Source: Acaudatibacter sp963835495
GTDB lineage: Bacteria > Pseudomonadota > Alphaproteobacteria > Caulobacterales > Caulobacteraceae
Reading direction: 5' to 3'
Length of the DNA stretch: 64,000 bases
Assembly (NCBI GenBank): GCA_963835495.1
Contig: CAWIFQ010000003.1
Location: forward strand, 744,001 to 808,000
Below the pieces are notes generated by a model. The model had not been told where the DNA came from, made no database searches, and saw only the letters and a list, made by a program, of their open reading frames with translations. Shown piece by piece: positions 29,306 through 38,678 of the stretch (the first letter of the stretch is position 1; every line of letters begins with the position of its first letter). Both the position numbers and the translations under genes were made by a program.

Positions 29306-29917
29306 CTAGCCGCCGGTCACCACGTCGAAGATCAGGCCGGTCGAGGCCGAGACCAGCAGGTACTCGCCGCCGACCTGAACCCAATGGTAGCCGTAGGGCG
29401 GGCGGCGCAGGTGGAGACGCTCGAAGTCGTCGACGACGTAGTTCTGATAGGCCGGCGGCAGGAACGAGCCCCGCCGCCAGGGAGTGAAGCCAGGCCGGAA
29501 GTCGGGGTTCTCGAACGCCGGCTGCTGCGGCGGGCCGTAGTACCAGCGGCCGCCGACCCAGTAGCCGTTGTAGCGCCGCTGGTCCCAGCTGGGGCCGTTG
29601 CCTTGGGGGCCGCCGCCTGGGGGGCCGCCGCGTGGTCCGGCCGGGGGCCCGCCCATCTCGCGTCCGTAGCCTGGCGCCGGGCCGCCGCGGGGGGGGCCGG
29701 CCGGCCCACGACCCCAGACTGGTCCGGCGCCGCCATGGCTCCAGCCCGGTTCGCCGCCGCCGTGCGCGCCACCGCCACCACCGCCGCCGCCGTGATGCTG
29801 GTTTGACTGCGCCAGAGCCGGCGCGGCGACCAGGCAAGCGAGCATCGCCGCGGCGGCCGCGACGGTGGGGGCCAGCCGCTGGAGCGCGTCCCGGATATGA
29901 AGCTTTGCCGTATTCAC
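29306..29917 (-). CDS. RcnB-family exported glycine-rich protein
   Basis: 203 residues, GTG start. A signal peptide (about 36 residues, ending APALAQ) is followed by a Gly/His/Pro-rich segment, then a C-terminal RcnB-type domain (PPAYQNYVVDDFERLHLRRP, then YGYHWVQVGGEYLLVSASTG). RcnB in E. coli is a periplasmic protein affecting Ni/Co efflux. Homologues with long Gly-rich linkers are common in alphaproteobacteria and their role is not established. No rcnA gene is nearby. Confidence 0.8.
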   Translation of the reverse strand: MNTAKLHIRDALQRLAPTVAAAAAMLACLVAAPALAQSNQHHGGGGGGGGAHGGGEPGWSHGGAGPVWGRGPAGPPRGGPAPGYGREMGGPPAGPRGGPPGGGPQGNGPSWDQRRYNGYWVGGRWYYGPPQQPAFENPDFRPGFTPWRRGSFLPPAYQNYVVDDFERLHLRRPPYGYHWVQVGGEYLLVSASTGLIFDVVTGG

Positions 29918-30040
29918 CGCCACAGATTGCGCAGATAACGACTGAACCAACCCTGAACGGGCCCCAGGCTTGCGCCCTGCGGCGGTCGGCCGCAAGTAAC
30001 CGAAGAGCCGCCGCGGCGCCGCGGCGCCGGGAGCGCGCGC

Positions 30041-30763
30041 ATGACCATCGAGATCCATTATTGGCCAACGCCCAATGGCCACAAGGTGACCATCGCCTGC
30101 GAAGAAATGGGCGTTCCCTATGAGTTGAAGCCGGTCAACATCGGGCGCGGCGACCAGTTCACGCCCGAGTTCCTGGCCATCAGCCCCAACAACCGCATGC
30201 CGGCGATCGTCGATCCTGACGGGCCGGATGGCGCGCCGATCGCCATCTTCGAGAGCGGGGCCATCCTGCAGTACCTGGGCCGCAAGACCGGGCAGTTCTA
30301 CCCGCAGGAAGAGCGGGCCAAGGTGAAGGTCGATGAGTGGGTGTTCTGGCAGATGGCCAACTTCGGCCCCAACGCCGGCCAGCGCAATCACTTCCGCAAC
30401 TACGCCCCGACCATCGTCCCGGATCAGCGCCAGGCGGCTTATGGCGCGATCCGCTACACCAACGAGGTGCATCGGCTGTATGGCGTGCTGAACAAGCAGT
30501 TGGAGGGCAAGGACTACATCACCGGCGACTACACCATCGCCGACATGATCACCTGGCCCTGGGTGCAGGCCCGCTCGACGGCGGCGCTCGACCTGGATGA
30601 GTTCCCGGCGCTGAAGGCGTGGCAGGCCCGCGTCGAGGCGCGCGAGGCGGTCGGCCGGGCGATGGCCAAGGCGCGCGACTTCATCGGCGTGGGGCTGCAA
30701 GGTTCCGGCGCGGACGCGGCTGCGGCGCGGTCAGTGTTGTTCGGGCAAAGAGCGCGCACCTAG
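30041..30763 (+). CDS. Glutathione transferase, YghU/YfcG-like
   Basis: 240 residues. The N-terminal thioredoxin-fold domain is EIHYWPTPNGHKVTIACEEM followed by YELKPVNIGRGDQF, with SPNNRMPAIVDPDGPDG and FESGAILQYLGRKTG providing glutathione contacts. The helical domain shows YTIADMITWPWV. The Thr-Pro-Asn-Gly-His start fits the Nu-class/disulfide-bond reductase group rather than Cys or Ser types. The C-terminal ~25 residues are Ala/Arg-rich and unconserved. Start ATG 30041. Confidence 0.9.
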   Translation: MTIEIHYWPTPNGHKVTIACEEMGVPYELKPVNIGRGDQFTPEFLAISPNNRMPAIVDPDGPDGAPIAIFESGAILQYLGRKTGQFYPQEERAKVKVDEWVFWQMANFGPNAGQRNHFRNYAPTIVPDQRQAAYGAIRYTNEVHRLYGVLNKQLEGKDYITGDYTIADMITWPWVQARSTAALDLDEFPALKAWQARVEAREAVGRAMAKARDFIGVGLQGSGADAAAARSVLFGQRART

Positions 30764-30904
30764 GCGCTGCGGCGGCTCGCCACAGCCAAGCTCGGCGACC
30801 AGGACTTAACCATATCTTCAGTGAACACCGATTTTCTTCTGGGTCAGGGTTGGAGTTCGCCGTCCAGAACGGGCGACGTCCGGCCGCTGTGAAGGATGAA
30901 GATC

Positions 30905-31180
30905 ATGCTGGGGGTTGGGGAACCTACCGTAGAGTGCGTCCTGCCGCTGCCGGGCGCGATGTCCTCGGGCGACGAGCTGTTCCGGATGGGGCTGCTTTAT
31001 TCGACCGGCCAGGGCGGCGCGCCGCTCGATTTCGTCTCGGCGCACATGCTGTTCAATCTGGCCGCCATGCGCGGCTCGCAGGAAGCCAAGATCTACCGCA
31101 AGGAACTGAGCCGCGAGATGGATCCGGCCGACGTCGCCGAGGCCCAGCGCGCCGCGCGCCAGTGGCTGGCGGAGGGCTAG
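30905..31180 (+). CDS. Small Sel1-repeat-like protein
   Basis: 91 residues from ATG 30905 (AAGGA 8 nt upstream); the in-frame ATG at 30896 is too close to that site. The middle LFRMGLLYSTGQGG, DFVSAHMLFNLAAMRGSQEA resembles one Sel1/TPR-like unit, and the end is a charged helix (MDPADVAEAQRAARQWLAEG). No signal peptide or enzymatic motif. It probably mediates a protein contact. It converges on hfsD with repeat R3 between. Confidence 0.7.
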   Translation: MLGVGEPTVECVLPLPGAMSSGDELFRMGLLYSTGQGGAPLDFVSAHMLFNLAAMRGSQEAKIYRKELSREMDPADVAEAQRAARQWLAEG

Positions 31181-31200
31181 GCGACACATTCGGCCGCATC

Positions 31201-31328
31201 GTCACCCCGGCCGTAGCGGCGGAGCCGCGCAGAGCCGGGGCCGGACGGGCCGGCGCATAGAAGAATTCGAGCGGGGCTGCGGCGCTCTGGCCCCGGATCT
31301 ACGCGCTGCGCGCTCCGTCCGGGGTGAC
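31201..31328. repeat. Dispersed palindromic repeat, family R copy 3
   Basis: About 128 bp bounded by GTCACCCCGGCCGTAGCG and CCGTCCGGGGTGAC, with inner GAGCCGGGGCCGGACG and TGGCCCCGGATCTACGCGC arms. Same orientation as copy 2. It lies between the stop codons of the Sel1-like gene and hfsD, which converge. Confidence 0.88.
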
Positions 31329-31358
31329 GGGTTAAGTCGTCCTGGGCGCAGATACAGC

Positions 31359-32060
31359 TCAGAACGGCGTGACGCCGCCGAAGGCGTAGCTGAAGCTCAC
31401 CGGCAGGGCGTTGCGCAGCTGGGTCATGAAGACGTCGACGTTGGCGAGGCCCGTCTTCGGCACATAGATGATGTCGAACCGGCGCAGCGGCACCAGGTCG
31501 GCGTGGCTGGCGTCGTGGAAGGCGCGGTCGAAGTTGACGGTGCGCATCATCGGCCGCCCGTCGTGTCCGCGGCGGATGATCACCACCTGGGATTTCTTGG
31601 CCGTATCCTGGAAGCCGCCGGCCTCGATGATGGCGCGCAGGGCGTCCATATCGCCGGGCATGTCGTAGACCCCGGCCTTGGCCACCTCGCCGCCGACGAA
31701 CACCTTCAGCGGCTGGGCGCGGACAATCACGGTGACGTCCGGCCGCAGCAGCTGGCTGGCGTAGGCCTGTGCCAGCGCCTGCTGCAGCTGCGGCGCGCTG
31801 CGTCCGGCGGCCATCTGCGGGGCGAGCAGCGGCAGCATGATGCGGCCGTCCGGCTGCACGGTGACGGTCTTGTTCAGCTCCGGCGCGGAGGGGACGATCA
31901 CATCGAGTTCGTCGCCGGGATAGAGCCGGTACTGCGGCTCGTCCTCGGTCCAGGTCGCGTAGGGGATGTTGGCGAACCGCTGCGCGGCGAGTCCGGCGGC
32001 CGGCGCGAGCGCCAGCGCGGAGGCGGCGAAAAGGGCCAGGACGGCGCGCGATCTGAGCAT
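31359..32060 (-). CDS. hfsD: Outer-membrane polysaccharide export protein (Wza/HfsD-like)
   Basis: 233 residues with a signal peptide (MLRSRAVLALFAASALAL, then AAGLAAQ). The polysaccharide export domain shows PQYRLYPGDELDVIVPSAPE and TVTVQPDGRIMLPLLAPQMA. An SLBB-type segment has FVGGEVAKAGVYDMPG. The length matches the short Wza-like HfsD of Caulobacter rather than full-length Wza. It is divergent from hfsA with 98 bp between the starts, presumably containing promoters for both. It would form the outer-membrane channel for holdfast polysaccharide. Confidence 0.85.
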   Translation of the reverse strand: MLRSRAVLALFAASALALAPAAGLAAQRFANIPYATWTEDEPQYRLYPGDELDVIVPSAPELNKTVTVQPDGRIMLPLLAPQMAAGRSAPQLQQALAQAYASQLLRPDVTVIVRAQPLKVFVGGEVAKAGVYDMPGDMDALRAIIEAGGFQDTAKKSQVVIIRRGHDGRPMMRTVNFDRAFHDASHADLVPLRRFDIIYVPKTGLANVDVFMTQLRNALPVSFSYAFGGVTPF

Positions 32061-32158
32061 GCGACAAAGGTTAAGGAGAATGGGTAAGGAAACCTTAATC
32101 GCGCGCGACGAGCCTTCACGGCAGGGCCCGAGTCCCACGGACCCGACAGCGGCGGAAC

Positions 32159-33671
32159 ATGACATCGCAAGGCGTATTTCCGGCACGACCCGCGCCGCGG
32201 CCCGTCGAGGGCGGCGGCGATTGGCCGCTGCGTTCGAGATACGCGATTGCCGACGTCCCGACGCTGCTGTGGCGCGAGCGCTGGCTGATGCTGGCGGTGT
32301 TCCTGGGGATCGCGATCCTGGGCGCGGCCTTCGCCCTCACCCTGAAGACGGTCTATCCGGCCCACTCCAGCGTGCTGGTGAAGCTGGGCCAGGAATACGT
32401 CTACCAGCCCCGCTCGGGCGACGCCGGCCGCGGCGCGGTGCCGGACAACGACCAGATGCTGCAGTCCGAGAGCGAGATCATGGGCAGCGACGTCGCTGAA
32501 GCTGCGCGTGGTGCGCCGGCTGGGCGTCGGCCGGATCGCGCCGGACCAGGCCAAGGCCTACGCCGCCGCCTCGCCGCAGGCGCGCGACCTGATCGCCGCC
32601 AAGCTGGCCGACTCCATCGGCCGCAGCCTCAAGATCGACACCGCCCCGGCGCTGCCGGTGATCCGGCTGACCTACCAGGATCACGACCCGCAGGTCGCCG
32701 CCCTGGTGCTGAACACGCTGCTGGAGGAATACCTGGTCTATCGCCGCGAGGTGCTGCTGGCGCCCACCGCCGGCGCGCTGGACGACCAGCGGCGCGCGTT
32801 CGCCCAGCGCCTGGCGGAGGAGGACGCCGCCTATCAGAGCTTCCTCTCCACCAACCAGATCGGCGATTTCGAGGCCGACAAGACCTCGCTGTCGCAGCTC
32901 GCCGCCCAGATCGAGCAGCAGCAGCTGGCCACCGACGCGGCGCTGAAGGAGAAGGCGGGCCGCATGGCCGCGATCGACGCCGAGCTCGCCGGCCTGGCGC
33001 CGGAGATCGGGCTCTATCACGACAGCGACCCCACCGCCGCGACCAAGCTCGCCGACCTGCGGGTCCAGCGCGAGGGCCTGCTCTCGCGCTACAAGCCAGA
33101 CGCGCAGCCGGTGAAGGACATGGACGCCCAGATCGCCCAGCTCGAAGGCGCGATCGCCGCCGGCCGCACCACCAGCAACGGCCCCGAGCGCACCGGGCTC
33201 AACCCGGTCTACCAGACCTTCCAGACCGAGCGGATGCAGCTCTCCGCCGAGCTCGCCGGCCTGCGTCAGACCGGCGCGACGCTGGCCGACGAGATGGCCC
33301 AGCTGACCGAGCGGCGGCTGCGCCTGGCTCAGCTCGAGCCGCAATACCAGGCGATGAACCTCGATCGCGACGCGCTGCAGAGCAACGTCAAGGACCTCAC
33401 CGCCAAGGCCGAGGAGACCGAGGCCTCGCAGCAGATCGCCCAGGCCACCAACGACAATATCCGCATCATCGAGCGCGCCACGCCGCCCACGACCGGCAAG
33501 AGCCTGCGCAAGCCGGTGCTGGTGCTGGCGCTGGCCTTCGCGGCCTTCTCGGCGCTCTGCGCGGGGCTGCTGCGGATGTTCCTGCGCCCCGGGATGCCGA
33601 CGCCGGCCAGCGCCGGCCGTACGCTCGATCTGCCTGTGCTGGGCGCGGCTGCACTCAAGCAGCCGGCCTGA
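32159..33671 (+). CDS. hfsA: Polysaccharide chain-length/co-polymerase protein (HfsA-like), one frameshift
   Basis: It starts MTSQGVFPARPAPRP. The first membrane segment LMLAVFLGIAILGAAFALTL leads into the Wzz-type domain (YPAHSSVLVKLGQEYVYQP). Near 32495 the frame changes, and VVRRLGVGRIAPDQAK onward continues through a long coiled-coil region. The second membrane segment is PVLVLALAFAAFSALCAGLL. The span is 3n+1 bases, giving about 503 residues if one base is removed. The usual C-terminal tyrosine kinase is absent; that domain is the separate hfsB. Inner-membrane partner of HfsD. Confidence 0.83.
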
Positions 33672-33756
33672 GGCCCGCCAAAGTGCCGCAGCTTGTGTTT
33701 AGGTCCGCGGATTGGACTAGCCTCACCGCTGGACGCAATGGCTGCGATTCGGGCCG

Positions 33757-34459
33757 ATGCTGGATCTGAGCGCCGAAATGGCGGAGCTCTGGACGTCCCT
33801 CGGCGCGCCGCCGGGCGGGCGCGGGCGCCTTGTCGAGTTCATCGCGGCGCGGGAGGGCGAGGGCGTCTCCACCGTCGCCCGCGAGTTCGCCTTCTACGCC
33901 GCCCGCGCGATGCGCCGCCGCGTTTGGCTGGTCGATCTCGACCTGATGGGCCAGACCCAGGCCGCCGTGATCGCCCGCGATCCGAAGCGGTTCGGAGCCT
34001 TCGGACAGCCGGCGGCGGCCACGCCCGACGGCTCGATGTTCTTTAGCGTGCAACCACCGCTGAAGCGCCCGGACGGTCGCCCCTGGCCGGACGCCCGCTA
34101 CATCAGCGTCCATGCCGTGGGCGATCCCGGCTTCTGGGTCACCCGCTTTCGCCGCGAGGCGATGCGGGGGCGCCAGGGGGTCCACGTGCTGCCAACGCCC
34201 GACTACTGGAAGGCGCTGCGCCGCCACGCCGATCTGGTCGTGGTCGACGCGCCGGCCAGCCGAACGCTCCCAGGCCGGCCTGACTATCTCGCCGTTCATG
34301 GATGACGTGGTGCTGGTGGTGGCCGCCGACGAGGGCGACGCCCGCGCGCCGGCCGAGCTGCGCGACGACCTCGCCGCCGTCGGCGCCCGCTGCGCCGGCC
34401 TGTTCGTCAACCGGGTGCGGGTCGAGCCGCCCGGGTTCCTGCGCGGCGCCGCGCCGTGA
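33757..34459 (+). CDS. hfsB: Wzc/CpsD-type kinase-like protein (HfsB-like), one frameshift
   Basis: About 233 residues after correcting one extra base near 34260. The fold resembles a MinD/CpsD ATPase: FIAAREGEGVSTVAREFAFY at the P-loop, RRVWLVDLDLMGQTQAAV for Walker A', and ADLVVVDAPA for Walker B. It then reads ERSQAGLTISPFMDDVVLVV in the shifted frame. The P-loop reads GEGVST where active kinases have GEGKST, so the ATP-binding Lys is missing. No Tyr-rich tail is present. It overlaps hfsC by 4 bp (GTGA). Confidence 0.75.
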
Positions 34460-35778
34460 CGGTGATCGCCGCCGCGTTCCCGCGGGCTCAGGCGGCGCGC
34501 TGGAGCCTGACCGAGAAGGCCGCCTTCGCCGCCGCGGTGTTCATGCTGCTGACCTACAGCCAGGGCTGGGAACTGCCGCTGACCGGGGGCGGCGACGAGA
34601 GCGGCGATTCCGCCCTGATCCGCACCCTGTTCCTGCCCGCCTACGCCGCCGGCGTCACCCTGGTGGCGCTGAGCCCGTGGAACACCGCGCGCGGCCTGAT
34701 CCGCCAGCCGTTCCTGATCGCGATCTTCGCCATCGCCGCGCTCTCGGTGTTCTGGTCGGTCTCGCCGGACCAGACCTCGCGCCGCATCTTCGCCTTGGCG
34801 TTCACGACCCTGGGCGGCGTGGTGCTGGCGGCGCGCTATTCCTGGGCGCGGCTGGCCGAGGCAATCGCCGCGGCGTTCGCGATCCTGGCCATCTGCAGCC
34901 TGTTCACCGGCCTGTTCGTGCCGGCGATCGGACGCATGGCCGAGACCTTCCCCGGCTCGTGGCGCGGGCTTTGGCTGGAGAAGAACACCTTTGGCGACAA
35001 CATGACCCAGGGCGCGGCGATCTGCGCCGCCGCCGCCTTCCTCAACCCCCGGCGGGCGATGCTTTGGTGCGGCGCGTCGGTGCTGTGCTTCGGCCTGGTG
35101 CTGATGAGCACGTCGAAGACCTCGCTGGTCTCGGTGCTGCTCAGCGGCGCCTCGATCGGGCTGGTCTGGGCTGTGAGACGCGGGCCAATCTCCAGCATCG
35201 CCGCGACCTGGGGCGCCGTCGTCGCGCTGTGCGCCGCCGCGGCGGTCATCTTCTTCGCCTCGGACTTCGTGTTCGGCCTGCTCGGCAAGGACGCCACCCT
35301 CACCGGCCGCACCAAGATCTGGGCGGCGGTGATGCGCCAGATCGACGAGCGCCCCTGGCAGGGCTTCGGTTACGCGGCGATCTGGGACGAGACCGGCCCG
35401 TGGGGGCCGCTGGCCTGGATCACCCACGACGCCGGCTTCCGCGCCCACCACGCGCACAATTCCTGGCTCGAGCAGTGGCTGTCGCTGGGCGTGCCGGGCC
35501 TGGCCGCCTGGGCCGGCTTCTACCTGCAGACCCTGGTCGCCAACATCGTCGCGCTCTACCGCAGCAAGGGCGCCTACCTGGCGCTGCCGTTCTTCGTGCT
35601 GTTCAGCCTGACCAGCCTCACCGAGAGCATCGCGGTGGTCTACAACGACATGCGCTGGGTGATCTTCGTCGCCCTGGCGGTGAAACTCAGCCTGCCGGAC
35701 GCGGCCCCGGGGCCGGCGGCGCCGGGCGCCAATGTGCGGCGGCTGCCGCGCCACGGCCGGGTTGTTCCGGCGGACTGA
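34456..35778 (+). CDS. hfsC: O-antigen ligase/polymerase-type membrane protein (HfsC-like)
   Basis: 440 residues, GTG start, with about eleven hydrophobic segments. The Wzy_C-type periplasmic loop is LTGRTKIWAAVMRQIDERPW, then QGFGYAAIWDETG and HHAHNSWLEQWLSLGVPG. It probably polymerises lipid-linked repeat units on the periplasmic side. The C-terminal ~25 residues are Pro/Arg-rich and cytoplasmic. It is followed by the dioxygenase cassette rather than by more polysaccharide genes. Confidence 0.82.
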   Translation: MTVIAAAFPRAQAARWSLTEKAAFAAAVFMLLTYSQGWELPLTGGGDESGDSALIRTLFLPAYAAGVTLVALSPWNTARGLIRQPFLIAIFAIAALSVFWSVSPDQTSRRIFALAFTTLGGVVLAARYSWARLAEAIAAAFAILAICSLFTGLFVPAIGRMAETFPGSWRGLWLEKNTFGDNMTQGAAICAAAAFLNPRRAMLWCGASVLCFGLVLMSTSKTSLVSVLLSGASIGLVWAVRRGPISSIAATWGAVVALCAAAAVIFFASDFVFGLLGKDATLTGRTKIWAAVMRQIDERPWQGFGYAAIWDETGPWGPLAWITHDAGFRAHHAHNSWLEQWLSLGVPGLAAWAGFYLQTLVANIVALYRSKGAYLALPFFVLFSLTSLTESIAVVYNDMRWVIFVALAVKLSLPDAAPGPAAPGANVRRLPRHGRVVPAD

Positions 35779-35857
35779 ATATCGGCTCTCTCCAAGCCGT
35801 CCATGCTGGACTAAGCTCGCCCGCAACAAGAACACTTGACGATCGCGGGAGGACTGC

Positions 35858-37228
35858 ATGGCGGACGGGACGCAGCCGATCGATGCGCCGTGGAGCGCGG
35901 ACGCGATCCGCGCGCTGTTCGACCCCAAGACCGGCTGGCTCGATCGTCGGGTCCACTCCGACGCGGCGCTCTATCAATTGGAGCTGGAGCGCATCTTCGC
36001 CCGCGGCTGGAACTTCATGTGCCACGAGTTCCAGCTGCCGAACGCGGGCGACTACTTCATCAACTACATCGGCGAAGACCAGGTCATCTGCGTCCGCGAC
36101 GAGGAGGGGCAGGTCAATGTCCTGCTCAACACCTGCCGCCACCGCGGCAACGCGCTGTGCCGCGCCGAGCAGGGCCGCGCCAAGTCGTTCGTCTGCAGCT
36201 ACCACGGCTGGAACTATGGCCTGGACGGCCGGCTGCTCGGCGTGCCCGGCCAGTCGACCTACTATCGCGGCGACCTCGACAAGAGCCGCCTGGGCCTGGT
36301 GAAGGCGGCCAAGGTCGAGAGCTATCTCGGCTTCTATTTCGCGACGATGGCGAGCGACGCGCCTTCGCTGCACGACTACCTGGGCGACGTCGGCCGCACG
36401 GGCCTCGGCATGGTCTGCGCCAACGGCGAGGTCGAGGTGGTCGACGGCATCCAGAAGAACATCATCGACTGCAACTGGAAGATCGCGGTCGATAACCTCT
36501 TCGACTGGTATCACGTGATGTACAGCCACGCCTCGGCCGGCAGCGCGGGCTTCATCGATCTCGCCGCGATCGTCCATCCGAAGAACCAGATGGTGATGCT
36601 GGGCGACTACGGGCAGGCGATCGGCGGGCCGGGCGTGCCCCGGGAATTGCAGGCGAAGTTCGACCTGCTGTCGGACGAGCAGCGTATCGAATACGCGCGC
36701 TCCGCCGAAGCCGAGTATCCGCGGCTTAGGCCCGCGGGCGCGGCCGAGCTGATGGGCTCGGAGGGCGTGCGCAGCATGGGCCACCCGAACCTGTTCCCGA
36801 ACGTCTGGATCACGCTTGGCGGCATGCAGATGTGCCTGCGCCTGCCGCGCGGGCCGTCGCACACCGAGCTCTGGTGGTTCACCATCGTGCCGAAGAACGC
36901 GCCGCCGCAGTTCCGCAAGGCGATCATCGGCCAGGCGAACCACGTGTTCGGCCCGGCCGGCCTGCTGGAGCAGGACGATGGCGAGAACTGGAGCCAGAGC
37001 ACGCGCGCCGCGTCCGGATTCTCCAGCCGCAAGGTCGGCGCGGCCCTGATGATGGGGCTGGGACACGACGAGGTGTCGGTGGGCGAGAACGGCCAGAAGT
37101 TCATCGAAGGCTACGTCGGCGAACACGGGCAGCGATGGTTCTATCGATCGTGGACCGAATGGCTCGCCGCGCGCGACTGGGCGGAGCTCGAGGCCACGCG
37201 CTCGCCGGCGCCGACGGGGGTGGTCTGA
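35858..37228 (+). CDS. Ring-hydroxylating dioxygenase, large (alpha) subunit, biphenyl type
   Basis: 456 residues. The Rieske [2Fe-2S] ligands are Cys93-x-His95 (NTCRHRGN) and Cys113-x2-His116 (CSYHGWNY). The mononuclear iron site has Asp212, His219 and His224 (VDNLFDWYHVMYSH). It would insert O2 into an aromatic ring, giving a cis-dihydrodiol, with the beta subunit next. No ferredoxin or reductase gene is present. GGGAGGA precedes the ATG. The exact substrate is not readable; the downstream BphB- and BphC-like genes suggest biphenyl-like or bicyclic aromatics. Confidence 0.9.
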   Translation: MADGTQPIDAPWSADAIRALFDPKTGWLDRRVHSDAALYQLELERIFARGWNFMCHEFQLPNAGDYFINYIGEDQVICVRDEEGQVNVLLNTCRHRGNALCRAEQGRAKSFVCSYHGWNYGLDGRLLGVPGQSTYYRGDLDKSRLGLVKAAKVESYLGFYFATMASDAPSLHDYLGDVGRTGLGMVCANGEVEVVDGIQKNIIDCNWKIAVDNLFDWYHVMYSHASAGSAGFIDLAAIVHPKNQMVMLGDYGQAIGGPGVPRELQAKFDLLSDEQRIEYARSAEAEYPRLRPAGAAELMGSEGVRSMGHPNLFPNVWITLGGMQMCLRLPRGPSHTELWWFTIVPKNAPPQFRKAIIGQANHVFGPAGLLEQDDGENWSQSTRAASGFSSRKVGAALMMGLGHDEVSVGENGQKFIEGYVGEHGQRWFYRSWTEWLAARDWAELEATRSPAPTGVV

Positions 37229-37794
37229 TGGACGACGCGTCGCCGACCAAGCCGCGCGCGAAGCCGGCGATTCCGGCCGCAGCCTCCCGGAGCGGGTCGC
37301 TGCTGCAATACGAGGTGGAGCAGTTCCTCTACGCCGAGGCGGCGCTGCTCGACGGGCGACAATACCGCGAGTGGCTGGGCCTGCTGGCCGACGACATCCA
37401 CTACTGGATGCCGATCCGGCGCACGGTCACGCTCAGCGACCTCGACATGGAGTTCACCAAGCCTGGCGGCATGGCCTACTTCGACGACGACCGCACCATC
37501 CTTGAGATGCGGGTCAAGAAGCTGGAGGCGGGCTCGGCCTGGTCGGAAGATCCGCCGTCGCGCTCGCGCCACTTCGTCTCGAACGTCCGTATCCTGAGCA
37601 TCGAAGGCGACGAGATCGCCGTCGAGGTGTGTTTCCACCTCTACCGCACCAGGCTGAACTCCGAAGTCAGCGGCTGGGTCGGGCGGCGGCTCGACGTGTT
37701 GCGGCGCGTCGAGGACGGCTTCCGGCTGGCCAGGCGCCACATCTTCCTCGACCAGACCGTGATCCCCAGCACCAACATGAGCACTCTGTTCTAG
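37228..37794 (+). CDS. Ring-hydroxylating dioxygenase, small (beta) subunit
   Basis: 188 residues, start overlapping the alpha stop (TGATG). Family features are VEQFLYAEAALLDGRQYREW, LLADDIHYWMPIRRT, SRSRHFVSNVRI and RRHIFLDQTVIPSTNMSTLF. It has a cystatin-like fold with a structural role in the alpha3-beta3 hexamer. The N-terminal ~25 residues are Pro/Ala/Lys-rich and unconserved. Confidence 0.92.
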   Translation: MDDASPTKPRAKPAIPAAASRSGSLLQYEVEQFLYAEAALLDGRQYREWLGLLADDIHYWMPIRRTVTLSDLDMEFTKPGGMAYFDDDRTILEMRVKKLEAGSAWSEDPPSRSRHFVSNVRILSIEGDEIAVEVCFHLYRTRLNSEVSGWVGRRLDVLRRVEDGFRLARRHIFLDQTVIPSTNMSTLF

Positions 37795-37805
37795 GAGCCG
37801 GCAGG

Positions 37806-38678
37806 ATGGGCGCGCTGACGGACGAAGTGGTGCTGATCACCGGCGGCGCGTCGGGCCTCGGCCGCGCGATCGTGGATCGGTTCCTGGAAGAAGACGCCAG
37901 GCTGGCCGTGCTGGACCGCACGCCGGACCGTCTGGCGGAGCTGGTCGGGGCGAACCCCGATCGCCTGGCGGTGTTCGCCGGCGACGTCAGGGACATCGGC
38001 GACAACCAGCGCGCCGTCGAGGCGTGCGTCGCCCGGTTCGGCAAGCTGGACTGCGCGATCGGCAACGCCGGCATCTGGGACTACTCGGTCTCGCTCGACG
38101 CCTTGCCGCCCGAGAGCATCGATGCTGCGTTCGACGAGGTGTTCCACATCAACGTCAAGGGCTACCTCAACCTCGCCAAGGCGGCGCTGCCGGCCCTGGT
38201 GCGTTCGTCCGGCGCACTGATCTTCACGGTCTCCAACGCCGGGTTCGACCCGGCCGGGGGCGGCCCACTCTACACCGCGTCCAAGCACGCCGTCGTGGGC
38301 CTGATCAGGCAGCTGGCCTACGAACTCGCGCCGGCGGTGCGGGTCAACGGCGTCGCGCCCGGCCCGATCGAGACCGATCTGCGCGGCCCGGCCGCGCTGG
38401 GGCTGGAGGACCGGTCCATCGGCAGCGTCAACCTCTCCGCGGTCGCCGGGCCGAACATCCCGCTGGGCCGGGTGCCGGCGACGTCCGACTACGCCGGCGG
38501 TTACGTCTTCCTGGCCTCGCGGCGCGACAGCCGGCCCGCCACCGGCGGCGTGCTGAGCCTGGACAGCGGGATCGCCGTGAGGGGCATGGGCCGCGTCTCC
38601 GCCGGCGCGAAGCTTGCCGCCAAGTATGGGGCGGCGGGCGCAGATTCCACCGAGGCGACCAGCAAGGAGACCCCATGA
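37806..38678 (+). CDS. cis-Dihydrodiol dehydrogenase, BphB-like SDR
   Basis: 290 residues. SDR motifs are EVVLITGGASGLGRAIVDRF, NAGIWDYSVSL and GGGPLYTASKHAVVGLIRQL (Tyr-x3-Lys). The segments SIDAAFDEVFHINVKGYL and LRGPAALGLEDRSIG are characteristic of biphenyl/naphthalene cis-dihydrodiol dehydrogenases. It oxidises the dihydrodiol to a catechol with NAD+. It overlaps the next gene by 4 bp (ATGA). The 20-residue C-terminal tail is unconserved. Confidence 0.9.
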   Translation: MGALTDEVVLITGGASGLGRAIVDRFLEEDARLAVLDRTPDRLAELVGANPDRLAVFAGDVRDIGDNQRAVEACVARFGKLDCAIGNAGIWDYSVSLDALPPESIDAAFDEVFHINVKGYLNLAKAALPALVRSSGALIFTVSNAGFDPAGGGPLYTASKHAVVGLIRQLAYELAPAVRVNGVAPGPIETDLRGPAALGLEDRSIGSVNLSAVAGPNIPLGRVPATSDYAGGYVFLASRRDSRPATGGVLSLDSGIAVRGMGRVSAGAKLAAKYGAAGADSTEATSKETP

